Assembly: GCA_030044045.1 (NCBI GenBank)
Contig: JASHWO010000254.1
Location: 1 to 9,022 of the forward strand
Length of the DNA stretch: 9,022 nt
Direction: 5' to 3'
Source of the DNA: Acidimicrobiales bacterium
GTDB taxonomy: Bacteria; Actinomycetota; Acidimicrobiia; Acidimicrobiales; RAAP-2
A model generated the notes under the pieces. The model did no database searches and was not told the origin of the DNA. It was given only the letters and a program-made list of their open reading frames with translations. A program made the translations under genes and the position numbers. Below, piece by piece: positions 1 to 6,322 of the stretch (position 1 is its first letter; every line of letters starts with the position of its first letter).

Positions 1-212
1 AGATCACGGGCCCGATGCCGGTCAACACCGACGGCGGCCTCATCGCCAACGGCGAGCCGATCGGCGCCTCCGGCCTCCGCCAGGTCCACGAGCTCGTGCT
101 CCAGCTGCGCGGCCAGGCCGGCGACCGCCAGGTCCAGGGCAACCCCCGCGTCGGCTACGCCCAGGTCTACGGGGCCCCCGGCACCGCCGCCGCCACCATC
201 CTCACCCGCTGA
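1..212 (+). CDS. Thiolase-fold lipid-transfer protein, C-terminal fragment
   Basis: The reading frame enters from the left edge (first whole codon at 3) and ends with TGA at 210-212, giving 69 C-terminal residues of a protein normally near 380-400 aa. The stretch NTDGGLIANGEPIGASG followed by LRQVHELVLQLRG and QVYGAPG is the C-terminal thiolase domain of the SCP2-thiolase / lipid-transfer (Ltp) group. The usual catalytic histidine of the GHPxGxSG motif is a glutamate (codon 54-56). The second active-site cysteine, expected in a CxGGG loop, is replaced by tyrosine in VYGAPG (codon 168-170). By family knowledge such proteins often do not act as ordinary thiolases; some (Ltp2 type) are retro-aldolases working with a DUF35 protein in steroid side-chain cleavage. 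That role here is inference. It converges with an acyl-CoA dehydrogenase gene 26 bases away. Confidence 0.85.
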   Translation, partial: ITGPMPVNTDGGLIANGEPIGASGLRQVHELVLQLRGQAGDRQVQGNPRVGYAQVYGAPGTAAATILTR

Positions 213-238
213 GGCCGAGCGGTACGGCGCGTGGCGCG

Positions 239-1351
239 CTAGAACACGCCGGCGCCGGCGGCCACCCGCTCCCGGAGCATGCCCCCCAGGCGCTGGCGGT
301 GGAAGGAGGCGTCGCCGTAGCTCGACCAGTCGAACTGCGAGCGCTTCATGTAGAGGTGCAGGTCGTGCTCCCAGGTGAAGCCGATGCCACCGTGCACCTG
401 CAGCCCGGAGGCCATCACCCGGCGGGCGGCGTCGCTCCCCCACACCTTGGCCGTGGACACGGCCACCGCGGCGTCGGGCTCCCCGGCCGCCACCGACCAC
501 GCCGCGTACCAGGTGCTCGACCGCATCCCCTCCACGTCGACCACCATGTCGGCGCAGCGGTGCTTCACCGCCTGGAAGCTGCCGATGGGCTGGCCGAACT
601 GCACCCGGTCCTTGGCGTACTGGGCGGCCATCTCCAGCACCCGGCCGGCCCCGCCCAGCATCTCGGCCGAGGTGCCCAGTGCCCCGAGATCCAGCATCCG
701 CCCCAGCAGGTCCGCCCCGCCCAGGCGGGTGGCCGGGGTGCCGTCGAGCACCAGCCAGGAGAGCACCCGGGTCCCGTCCATGGCCGGCTCGGCCGGGGGC
801 CGGCCGGTGGCAGCCAGGTCCACCGAGTACAGGCCGTCGCCGGCAGCCACCACGGCCACGTCGGCCACCGCCGCCCCCTCCACCGGCCCGGCCCGGCCCG
901 TCAGGGCCCAGCCGCCGCCTGACGGGGTAGCGCCTCCCCCACCGGCGCCGGACGGGGCAGCCGTCACCGCCCCGGGCGAGCGGCTCCAGGCCACGCAGCC
1001 GATCCGCTCGCCTCCGGCCAGGTCGGCCAGCAGGCCGGCCGGCGGCTCGTCGGCCTCGGCCAGGAGGCTGGCGGCCAGGAGGCTGGGCAGGAACGGCACC
1101 GGCGCCGTGTGCCGCCCCACCTCTTCCAGCAGCACCGCCGCCTCGATCCAGCCCATCCCGATGCCGCCCTGGGCTTCGGGCAGGGCCACCCCGAGCCACC
1201 CCTGCTCGGCCATGTGCCGCCACAGCTCGGCGTCGTAGGGCTGGCCGGAGGCCAGGTGGGCCCGCACGTGGTCGTGGTCGGCCCGGTCGTCCAGGAGGCC
1301 GCGCGCCACCTCCTGCAGGGCGAGCTGGTCCTCGGAGAGCTCGAAATCCAT
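239..1351 (-). CDS. Acyl-CoA dehydrogenase, small (non-catalytic-type) subunit
   Basis: A 370-aa acyl-CoA dehydrogenase fold protein that probably helps oxidise an acyl-CoA to a 2-enoyl-CoA with FAD in the cytoplasm. The N-terminal helical domain begins MDFELSEDQ. The C-terminal flavin-binding domain has KDRVQFGQPIGSFQ (Arg249) and HGGIGFTWEHDLHLY (320-334). The middle domain lacks the usual SEPxAGSD flavin loop and has a Gly/Pro/Ser-rich stretch at 131-148. The isovaleryl-CoA-dehydrogenase-type catalytic position is glycine (Gly223), and the MCAD-type Glu is absent. This is the small partner class of heteromeric FadE enzymes. I chose ATG 1351 because it gives the family N-terminus; ATG 1360 and GTG 1372 are in frame upstream and no clear ribosome site decides between them. 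It is divergent from the large subunit at 1414, its likely partner. Confidence 0.88.
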   Translation of the reverse strand: MDFELSEDQLALQEVARGLLDDRADHDHVRAHLASGQPYDAELWRHMAEQGWLGVALPEAQGGIGMGWIEAAVLLEEVGRHTAPVPFLPSLLAASLLAEADEPPAGLLADLAGGERIGCVAWSRSPGAVTAAPSGAGGGGATPSGGGWALTGRAGPVEGAAVADVAVVAAGDGLYSVDLAATGRPPAEPAMDGTRVLSWLVLDGTPATRLGGADLLGRMLDLGALGTSAEMLGGAGRVLEMAAQYAKDRVQFGQPIGSFQAVKHRCADMVVDVEGMRSSTWYAAWSVAAGEPDAAVAVSTAKVWGSDAARRVMASGLQVHGGIGFTWEHDLHLYMKRSQFDWSSYGDASFHRQRLGGMLRERVAAGAGVF

Positions 1352-1366
1352 GGCCGGCATTCTGTC

Positions 1367-1397
1367 ACCCACCCCGCCTGGGAGGGGTGGGGTGGGT
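1367..1397. promoter_or_regulatory. Inverted repeat between divergent acyl-CoA dehydrogenase genes
   Basis: A perfect 9-base inverted repeat, ACCCACCCC (1367-1375) and GGGGTGGGT (1389-1397), with a 13-base spacer. It sits centrally in the 62-base gap between the two divergent start codons at 1351 and 1414. Shorter alternative pairings in the same G/C tract (CACCCC/GGGGTG) are also possible. Its placement suits an operator serving both genes. In a G-rich gap the symmetry could partly be chance, and no matching site is seen elsewhere in the window. Confidence 0.4.
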
Positions 1398-1413
1398 ATG
1401 GCAGGCTGAGGCC

Positions 1414-2598
1414 GTGGACCTCACCCCCACCCCCGAACAGGCGGCGTTCCGGGCCGAGGTGCGGGCCTGGCTGGTCGAGCACCTGCCCTGGGAGTACGGC
1501 CAGGGCCTTCCGCCCCGCTTCGACGACCTGACCGAGGAGGTGGCCTTCCTCCGCTCCTGGCAGGCATCGCTGGCCGAGGGAGGGTGGGTGGGGGTGGCCT
1601 GGCCCGTCGAGTACGGGGGCCGCGGGGCCAGCCCGGCCGAGCACTTCATCCTCCAGGAGGAGCTGGCCCGGGCCCGGGCCCCGGAGATGGTCGGGCGCAT
1701 CGGGCTAAACATGGCCGCCCCCACCCTGCTGGCCCACGGCACGGCCGAGCAGAAGGCCCGCTGGCTGGACCGCATGCGCCGGGCTGAGGATCTGTGGTGC
1801 CAGCTCTTCAGCGAGCCCGGCGCCGGGAGCGACCTGGCCGGCCTGTCGACCCGGGCCGCCCGGGTCGAGGGCGGCTGGCGGGTGAGCGGGCAGAAGGTCT
1901 GGACCTCCTACGCCCAGTTCACCGACTGGGGCATCTGCCTGGCCCGGACCGACCCGGACGCTCCCAAGCACCGGGGCATCTCCTACCTGGTGGTCGACAT
2001 GCACGCCCCGGGGGTGGAGGTGCGTCCCCTGGTGCAGCTCACCGGCGAGTCAGAGTTCAACGAGGTGTTCCTGGACGACGTGTTCGTCCCCGACGACCAG
2101 CTCGTGGGGCCGGAGCACGAGGGCTGGCGGGTAGCCAACTCGACCCTCTCCCACGAGCGCGGCACCAGCCCGCGGCAGCTCGTCATCCACATGCAGCTCC
2201 TGGAGGAGCTCCTGCGCCTGGCCCAGGCCAACGGGGCCTTCGACGACCGCCGCCTGCGGGGCGCCCTGGCCCAGGCCTACGTCGAGATCCGGCTCTTCCA
2301 GCTGCACAACCTGCGCAGCGTGAGCAAGCTGTCTCGGGGGGAGGAGCCGGGCCCGGAGGGCAGCGCCCTCAAGCTGTTCTGGAGCGAGATGTCCAAGCGG
2401 TTCCACGAGACGGCCATGGCCGTGGTGGGCGACGCCTCGCCGTTGTGGAAGGGCGCCGAGGGGAACCCGGGGGACGGGCTGTGGCAACGCTCGTGGCTGT
2501 ACTACCAGGCCTCGTCGATCTTCGGCGGCACCAACGAGATCCAGCGCAACGTGATCGGCGAGCGGGTGCTGGGGCTCCCCCGGCCGGCCCGGCGGTAG
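1414..2598 (+). CDS. Acyl-CoA dehydrogenase, large (catalytic-type) subunit
   Basis: A 394-aa FAD-dependent acyl-CoA dehydrogenase, cytoplasmic, forming the alpha,beta double bond of an acyl-CoA. Visible motifs are WQASLAEGGWVGVAWPVEYGG (about 49-69), the flavin/substrate loop LFSEPGAGSD (131-140), VSGQKVWTSYAQFTDW (157-172), and a C-terminal IFGGTNEIQRNVIGERVLGLPR. Glu248 in LSHERG aligns with the catalytic base of isovaleryl-CoA dehydrogenase, while the MCAD-type Glu position is Gly371. I chose GTG 1414 because the family starts (M)DLTPTPEQ; an in-frame GTG at 1387 would add nine atypical residues. There is no strong ribosome site before 1414. A CAGGCT six bases upstream could be the -10 of a leaderless transcript (weak). 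It pairs naturally with the divergent small subunit and converges with the gene ending at 2622. Confidence 0.92.
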   Translation: MDLTPTPEQAAFRAEVRAWLVEHLPWEYGQGLPPRFDDLTEEVAFLRSWQASLAEGGWVGVAWPVEYGGRGASPAEHFILQEELARARAPEMVGRIGLNMAAPTLLAHGTAEQKARWLDRMRRAEDLWCQLFSEPGAGSDLAGLSTRAARVEGGWRVSGQKVWTSYAQFTDWGICLARTDPDAPKHRGISYLVVDMHAPGVEVRPLVQLTGESEFNEVFLDDVFVPDDQLVGPEHEGWRVANSTLSHERGTSPRQLVIHMQLLEELLRLAQANGAFDDRRLRGALAQAYVEIRLFQLHNLRSVSKLSRGEEPGPEGSALKLFWSEMSKRFHETAMAVVGDASPLWKGAEGNPGDGLWQRSWLYYQASSIFGGTNEIQRNVIGERVLGLPRPARR

Positions 2599-2621
2599 GC
2601 GGGCCTCCGGGGCGGCGGCAG

Positions 2622-3788
2622 TCAGCGAGGGCGGGGCAGGCCGAGGCCGCGCTGGGCGATGACGTTGCGCTGCACCTCGCTGGTGCCGCCGTAGGTGGTG
2701 GTGCCCAGGGCGAAGCGGAAGGCGTAGTCGGCGGCCCCCCCGGCCGGCGCCGTCGGATCGCCCTGGCTGCGGATGCCGTCCGGCCCCAGCAGGTCCACGA
2801 AGTCGGCCGACTGGCGGGTCAGGGCCTCGGAGGCGAAGAGCTTGCCCATGGAGCCCTCCACACCCGGCAGCCGGCCGGCCACGTGCACCCAGGCGGTTCG
2901 CCGGGCCAGCAGGGTGCTCACCTCGTTCTCGGCCGCCGCCCGGCCCAGCCGGGCCCGCACCGCCGGGTCGTCGGCCGGGGTTGGCCCACCGGCCACCGCC
3001 GGCGCCGTGGCCCACTGCTCCATGGCCTCCAGCATCCGGATCGACTCGCCGCCCTGGGCCCCGGCCCGCTCGAAGGTGAGGCCCACCGTCATCACGTCCC
3101 AGCCGCCGTCGACCTCGCCGATCCGCAGGCCGTCGTCGACCCGCACGTCGGCATAGAAGGTCAGGTTGGTCCGCTCGCCCGACAGGGTGTGCACCGGGCG
3201 GATCTCCACCCCCGGCTGGCGCAGCGGCACCAGGAAGGTGGTGAGCCCCTTGTGCTTCGGCACGTCCGGGTTGGTGCGGGTCAGCATGAAGGCGTAGTCC
3301 GCCTCCTGGGCGTTGGTGGTGAACATCTTCTGGCCGTCGATGACCCACTGGTCGCCGTCACGCACGGCCCGGGTCTGGGCAGCGGCCACGTCGGAGCCGG
3401 CCTCGGGCTCGCTGAAGCCGAGCACGATGATGATCTCGCCCCGCAGGGCCGGCGGCAGGAAGCGGCGCTGCTGCTCCTCGGTGCCCAGGTGGCGGAGGAC
3501 GTTGGCCACCATGAGGGTGGTGCCCATGCCGTAGGTGGGGGCGCCCGCCCGCTGCAGCTCCTCGGACAGGGCCAGCATCTCCATCGGATCCCGCCCCTGG
3601 CCACCCAGCGCCACCGGCCAGCCGGGGGCCAGCCAGCCCCGCTCGACCAGCGCCCGGTGGAAGTCCCAGTCGTGGTGGACCCCGGTACGGTGCATCCGCT
3701 CCCGGACCTCGTCGGTGAAGGCCTCGTCCAGGAACTGGCGCACCTCGGCCCGGAAGGCGTCGCTGCGGTCGCCCAGGCGGAAGTCCAT
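2622..3788 (-). CDS. Acyl-CoA dehydrogenase, large (catalytic-type) subunit
   Basis: A 388-aa acyl-CoA dehydrogenase, last gene of a three-gene minus-strand operon. The N-terminal domain has GWLAPGWPVALGGQGRDP (51-68). The middle domain has LGFSEPEAGSD (123-133) and IDGQKMFTTNAQEADY (150-165). The end reads TTYGGTSEVQRNVIAQRGLGLPR. Glu240 in GLTFERAG aligns with the catalytic base of isovaleryl-CoA dehydrogenase; Gly stands at the MCAD-type Glu position. ATG 3788 is favoured: it lies two bases after the stop of the upstream small-subunit gene, with GGAGG (3796-3800) seven bases ahead, so translation is probably coupled. The open frame continues far upstream as antisense or alternate-frame noise in GC-rich DNA, but the homology begins here. 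Its likely partner is the small subunit immediately upstream, forming a heteromeric enzyme. Confidence 0.93.
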   Translation of the reverse strand: MDFRLGDRSDAFRAEVRQFLDEAFTDEVRERMHRTGVHHDWDFHRALVERGWLAPGWPVALGGQGRDPMEMLALSEELQRAGAPTYGMGTTLMVANVLRHLGTEEQQRRFLPPALRGEIIIVLGFSEPEAGSDVAAAQTRAVRDGDQWVIDGQKMFTTNAQEADYAFMLTRTNPDVPKHKGLTTFLVPLRQPGVEIRPVHTLSGERTNLTFYADVRVDDGLRIGEVDGGWDVMTVGLTFERAGAQGGESIRMLEAMEQWATAPAVAGGPTPADDPAVRARLGRAAAENEVSTLLARRTAWVHVAGRLPGVEGSMGKLFASEALTRQSADFVDLLGPDGIRSQGDPTAPAGGAADYAFRFALGTTTYGGTSEVQRNVIAQRGLGLPRPR

Positions 3789-3790
3789 GG

Positions 3791-4888
3791 TCACCCCTCC
3801 GTCCCGGCGGTCTCGGCCATCCCGAGCCGGCCCATCCCGAGCCGCGCCGCCTCGGCCCGGGCGTAGGCGGCAGCCGGCTCGCCGTACGGCGCCGGCCAGG
3901 CCTTGGCCCGGCGGAAGTAGAGCTGGATGTCGTACTCCAGCATGAACCCGTAGCCGCCGTGGTAATGCAGGCTGCGGTAACTGGCCCCCCGGGCCGCCTC
4001 GGCGGCGAAGCCGAAGGCCAGGGCGGCCAGCTCCCGGGCCCGGCCCGGCTGCTCGCCGGCGGCCCAGGCCGCCTCCCGGGAGAGCAGCTCGCTCCCGTCC
4101 AGGGCGGTGACGGCGTCGGCCAGCCCGTGGGCCACCGCCTGGAACGACCCGATCGGCACCCCGAAGGCGTGGCGCTCCTTGACGTAGTCGACGCCGATCT
4201 CCAGGGCCCGCCGGCCCAGGCCGGTGCAGGCGGCGGCGGTGAGGGCCAGCCACTCGTCCACGGCGGCGGCGTGGGCGGCAACGGCCGCCGACCCTTCGGC
4301 CAGCAGCGCCCGGTCGCCGGCCCCTACCTCCCCGGCGGCTGCCTCCCCGACGACGATGTCGGCCACCGGCAGCGAGCCCAGGTTGGCCACCGCGGTGCGG
4401 GCGGCCGACGGGTCCACCGACCACAGGCGTCCCCCGCCGGCGCCGTCGAGGTAGAGCACCCGGTCGGCCACGGCCCCGGCCGGCACCAGGCGTAGCTCGC
4501 CCCCGGCCGGACCGTGCAGGGCCAGGGTGACCAGCAGCTCGCCGGCCAGCGCCCGGCGGAGTAGGGCCTCGGCCGCCTCGCCCCCGGCCCGGGCCAGCAG
4601 GCGGGCGGCCACCTGGGTCTCCACCAGCGGCACCGACCCCAGGTGGCGGCCGTGCTGCTCGGCCACCAGGGCCAGGTCGAGCAGGGAGGCGCCCCAGCCG
4701 CCGGCCCGCTCGTCCACCGCCATCTCCAGCACCCCGATCTCGGCCACCCGGGCCCAGAGCTCGGGGTCGAACCCGGCGGGCTCGGCCACCTCGGCCGCCC
4801 GCACCCGCTCGCCGGTGGACTCCTTGGCGTAGAGGGCGGCGAAGGCGTCGACCAGCTGCTGCTGCTGCTCGGAGAGGTTCAGGTCCAC
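3791..4888 (-). CDS. Acyl-CoA dehydrogenase, small (non-catalytic-type) subunit
   Basis: A 365-aa acyl-CoA dehydrogenase fold protein beginning (M)DLNLSEQQQQLVDAF. The C-terminal flavin domain has VDYVKERHAFGVPIGSFQ (Arg239) and HYHGGYGFMLEYDIQLYF (308-325). The middle domain lacks the SEPxAGSD loop. The isovaleryl-CoA-dehydrogenase-type catalytic position is occupied by Trp213 in my alignment, so it is unlikely to be catalytic alone. The start is GTG 4888, nine bases after the crotonase stop, with no strong ribosome site, so it may depend on translational coupling. The gene ends two bases before the ATG of the large subunit. The order crotonase, small subunit, large subunit indicates one transcript and a heteromeric dehydrogenase. 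The C-terminus carries a small tandem duplication (RLGMG/RLGMA). Confidence 0.9.
   Translation of the reverse strand: MDLNLSEQQQQLVDAFAALYAKESTGERVRAAEVAEPAGFDPELWARVAEIGVLEMAVDERAGGWGASLLDLALVAEQHGRHLGSVPLVETQVAARLLARAGGEAAEALLRRALAGELLVTLALHGPAGGELRLVPAGAVADRVLYLDGAGGGRLWSVDPSAARTAVANLGSLPVADIVVGEAAAGEVGAGDRALLAEGSAAVAAHAAAVDEWLALTAAACTGLGRRALEIGVDYVKERHAFGVPIGSFQAVAHGLADAVTALDGSELLSREAAWAAGEQPGRARELAALAFGFAAEAARGASYRSLHYHGGYGFMLEYDIQLYFRRAKAWPAPYGEPAAAYARAEAARLGMGRLGMAETAGTEG
3817..3844. repeat. 15-base tandem duplication in the dehydrogenase C-terminus
   Basis: CCATCCCGAGCCG occurs at 3817-3829 and again at 3832-3844, a 15-base period. It is in frame with the minus-strand gene and encodes RLGMG then RLGMA near residues 349-358. 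It looks like a recent slippage duplication in a non-conserved tail. Confidence 0.7.
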
Positions 4889-4897
4889 GGCCGGCGC

Positions 4898-5803
4898 TCA
4901 GCGCCCCGAGACGGGGCCCTCCACCGCGTCGGGCACGGCGAGACGGACGGGAGGAGGGTTGCGCCAGTCGGCCACGCCGTCGTCGGGCAGGGCCACCGGG
5001 TACTTGTTGTCGTGGATCCCGGCCCAGTGCGAGTGGTTGAGCTCGTGCAAGGTGAAGCAGGCCTGGAGCGAGTTGTAGAAGCCCATGTTGTCGACCGTCT
5101 GGTTGACCGACTCCTTGATGAGCAGCGCCGTCATGGTGGGCAGCGCGGCGATGCGCCGGGCGAAGGCCAGCGTCCGGTCCTCGATCTGGTCGACCGGGAA
5201 CACCTTGCTCACCATGCCCAGCCGGTGGGCCTCGTGGACGTCGATGGCGTCGCCGGTGAGGAGGAGCTCCTTGGCCTTGCGGGGACCGAACTCCCACGGA
5301 TGGCCGAAGTACTCGATGCCGCACATCCCGAGGCGGGTCCCCACCACGTCGGCGAAGGAGACGTTGTCGGCGGCCACGATCAGGTCGCAGGCCCACATGA
5401 GCATCAGGCCGGCGGCGTAGACCGTGCCCTGCACCTGGGCCACGGTGATCTTGCGGAGGTTCCGCCAGCGCAGGGTGTTCTGGAAGTAGTAGTGCCACTC
5501 TTGGAGCATCATCGACTCGGTGCCCGTCCGGGTGCCCCCGTCCGTCTTGTAGGTGGGATGGGTGGCGAACTCCTCCCGGGCCTGGGCGGAGCCCATGTCG
5601 TGCCCGGAGGAGAAGAGGGGGCCCACCCCGCCGAGGATGACCACCCGAACCGTGTCGTCCTGCTCGGCCCGGCGGAAGGCGTCGTCCAGCTCGACCAGCA
5701 TCCCCCGGTTCTGGGCGTTTCGGGTGTCCGGCCGGTTCAGCAGGATGCGCACCACCCGCCCCTCCTCCAGCACCTCGTAGCTCACGAACTGGTAGTCAGG
5801 CAT
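4898..5803 (-). CDS. Crotonase-family protein (enoyl-CoA hydratase/isomerase-like)
   Basis: A 301-aa crotonase-fold protein, first gene of the minus-strand operon with the two acyl-CoA dehydrogenase genes. It binds CoA thioesters; the likely reaction is hydration or isomerisation of the enoyl-CoA made by the dehydrogenases. The oxyanion-hole segments are visible: FSSGHDM (64-70) and VQGTVYAAGLMLMWACD (124-140). Aligned to rat enoyl-CoA hydratase, the two catalytic glutamates correspond to Met134 and Val154 (in FADVVG), so the canonical hydratase chemistry is doubtful. Compared with ordinary hydratases of about 260 aa, it has an insert near 75-100 and a C-terminal extension of about 40 residues rich in His, Asp and Pro. 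ATG 5803 is supported by AGGAG at 5811-5815, seven bases upstream. The open frame extends further upstream but without homology. Confidence 0.9.
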   Translation of the reverse strand: MPDYQFVSYEVLEEGRVVRILLNRPDTRNAQNRGMLVELDDAFRRAEQDDTVRVVILGGVGPLFSSGHDMGSAQAREEFATHPTYKTDGGTRTGTESMMLQEWHYYFQNTLRWRNLRKITVAQVQGTVYAAGLMLMWACDLIVAADNVSFADVVGTRLGMCGIEYFGHPWEFGPRKAKELLLTGDAIDVHEAHRLGMVSKVFPVDQIEDRTLAFARRIAALPTMTALLIKESVNQTVDNMGFYNSLQACFTLHELNHSHWAGIHDNKYPVALPDDGVADWRNPPPVRLAVPDAVEGPVSGR

Positions 5804-5840
5804 CTCCTCGCTCCTCTCCTCCTCTGGCCGCTGCCCGTCT

Positions 5841-5887
5841 GGTGGCCTGCCACCGCGGCACGTGCGGGTCGGCGAGCACACCCGCAT
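5841..5887. repeat. Two short inverted repeats upstream of the crotonase operon
   Basis: GGTGGC (5841-5846) and GCCACC (5849-5854) form a perfect 14-base palindrome with a two-base centre, 38 bases upstream of the crotonase start. GTGCGGGT (5862-5869) and ACCCGCAT (5880-5887) form a second repeat with one mismatch that can wobble-pair on one strand. Both lie in the probable 5' leader of the operon and could be operator or RNA structure. GC-rich sequence produces such repeats by chance, so confidence is low. Confidence 0.25.
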
Positions 5888-5931
5888 GCGGCCGTGCCGG
5901 ACCGCGCCGCGGCACTGGTGGCGGAGGGCCG

Positions 5932-5959
5932 ATGGTAGACGATCGGCACCGTCCACCAT
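5932..5959 (-). promoter_or_regulatory. Candidate promoter/operator of the crotonase-dehydrogenase operon
   Basis: An inverted repeat of ten-base arms with one mismatch, ATGGTAGACG (5932-5941) and CGTCCACCAT (5950-5959), separated by eight bases. Read on the minus strand, the distal arm ends in TACCAT (5937-5932), which fits the actinobacterial -10 pattern TAnnnT. No convincing -35 is seen. It lies about 130 bases before the crotonase ATG. A repressor binding here (TetR-like sites have this kind of geometry) would cover the promoter. The regulator itself is not in the window. Confidence 0.4.
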
Positions 5960-6014
5960 GTCCGCGGACGCCATCGAGCGCCGTCGGGACGTTGGCCGGC
6001 AGTCGCTGCTCGGC

Positions 6015-6043
6015 TTGCCGCCGCTGCCCTCCTCTTCTACAAT
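6015..6043 (+). promoter_or_regulatory. Sigma70-like promoter of the AbrB/PIN-like cassette
   Basis: TTGCCG (6015-6020), a 17-base spacer, then TACAAT (6038-6043), one base from the -10 consensus. This is the best promoter-like sequence in the window and unusually AT-rich for it. Transcription would start near 6050, giving a leader of about 24 bases before the GTG at 6074. The -10 overlaps the palindrome at 6039-6065. Confidence 0.6.
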
Positions 6044-6065
6044 GCAACTGGAAGTTCTGCATTGT
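6039..6065. promoter_or_regulatory. AT-rich palindromic operator overlapping the -10 and start site
   Basis: ACAATGC (6039-6045) pairs perfectly with GCATTGT (6059-6065). Inside, AACT (6046-6049) pairs with AGTT (6053-6056) around a GGA loop, leaving only CT (6057-6058) unpaired: 11 base pairs with one bulge. Read as an operator, the outer arms extend to 8 bases (ACAATGCA/TGCATTGT). It spans the -10 element and predicted transcription start of the downstream cassette. That is where an AbrB-type antitoxin would bind to repress its own operon. It could alternatively form an mRNA hairpin just ahead of the start codon. Confidence 0.6.
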
Positions 6066-6073
6066 GAGGGTGG

Positions 6074-6307
6074 GTGGCGCAGACCGGAGAAGTGAAGGTG
6101 AGCGAGCGGGGTCAGATGGCCCTGCCCGCCCAAGCTCGCCGCCGCTGGGGTCTCGACGGCGGAGGGATGCTCGGCTGGATCGACGTCGGTGATGCCGTGT
6201 TGCTCGTGCCCGGCGGGATGCAGGAGCTCCGCCGGGAGCTCCTGGCCGCCGCGGACTGGGAGGCGGCACGCCACGGCTTCGGCGATCCGGAGCTCGCCGA
6301 CCAGTAG
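6074..6307 (+). CDS. AbrB/MazE/SpoVT-type DNA-binding protein (antitoxin-like)
   Basis: A 77-aa protein. Residues 7-47 (VKVSERGQMALPAQARRRWG, then a Gly-rich turn and GDAVLLVPGG) form the swapped-hairpin SpoVT/AbrB DNA-binding domain seen in MazE- and VapB-type antitoxins. Residues 48-77 are an acidic, helical tail that would contact a partner. I chose GTG 6074, which suits the predicted transcript start; GTG 6092 and GTG 6098 (GGAGA seven bases ahead of the latter) would remove six or eight residues without harming the domain. The gene ends in TAG, and the next gene continues in the same frame. Its likely role is to bind the palindrome at 6039-6065, repress the pair, and neutralise the downstream PIN-like protein. 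The DNA-binding family is clear; the antitoxin role is inferred from gene pairing. Confidence 0.8.
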   Translation: MAQTGEVKVSERGQMALPAQARRRWGLDGGGMLGWIDVGDAVLLVPGGMQELRRELLAAADWEAARHGFGDPELADQ

Positions 6308-6322
6308 CGGCAGGACGAAGGC

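Noticed and set aside
1794..3866. Long plus-strand open frame of 690 codons
   Set aside because: It runs out of frame or antisense across two well-supported dehydrogenase genes, is Arg/Pro/Gly/His-rich, and has no recognisable domain; typical of GC-rich DNA.
3789..5498. Upstream extension of the large dehydrogenase frame giving 958 codons on the minus strand
   Set aside because: Only the last 388 codons carry the family sequence. The rest is an alternate frame of the small subunit and crotonase genes, and a ribosome site marks the start at 3788.
4643..5938. Plus-strand open frame of 431 codons
   Set aside because: It is antisense to the small subunit and crotonase genes, with composition typical of a shadow frame.
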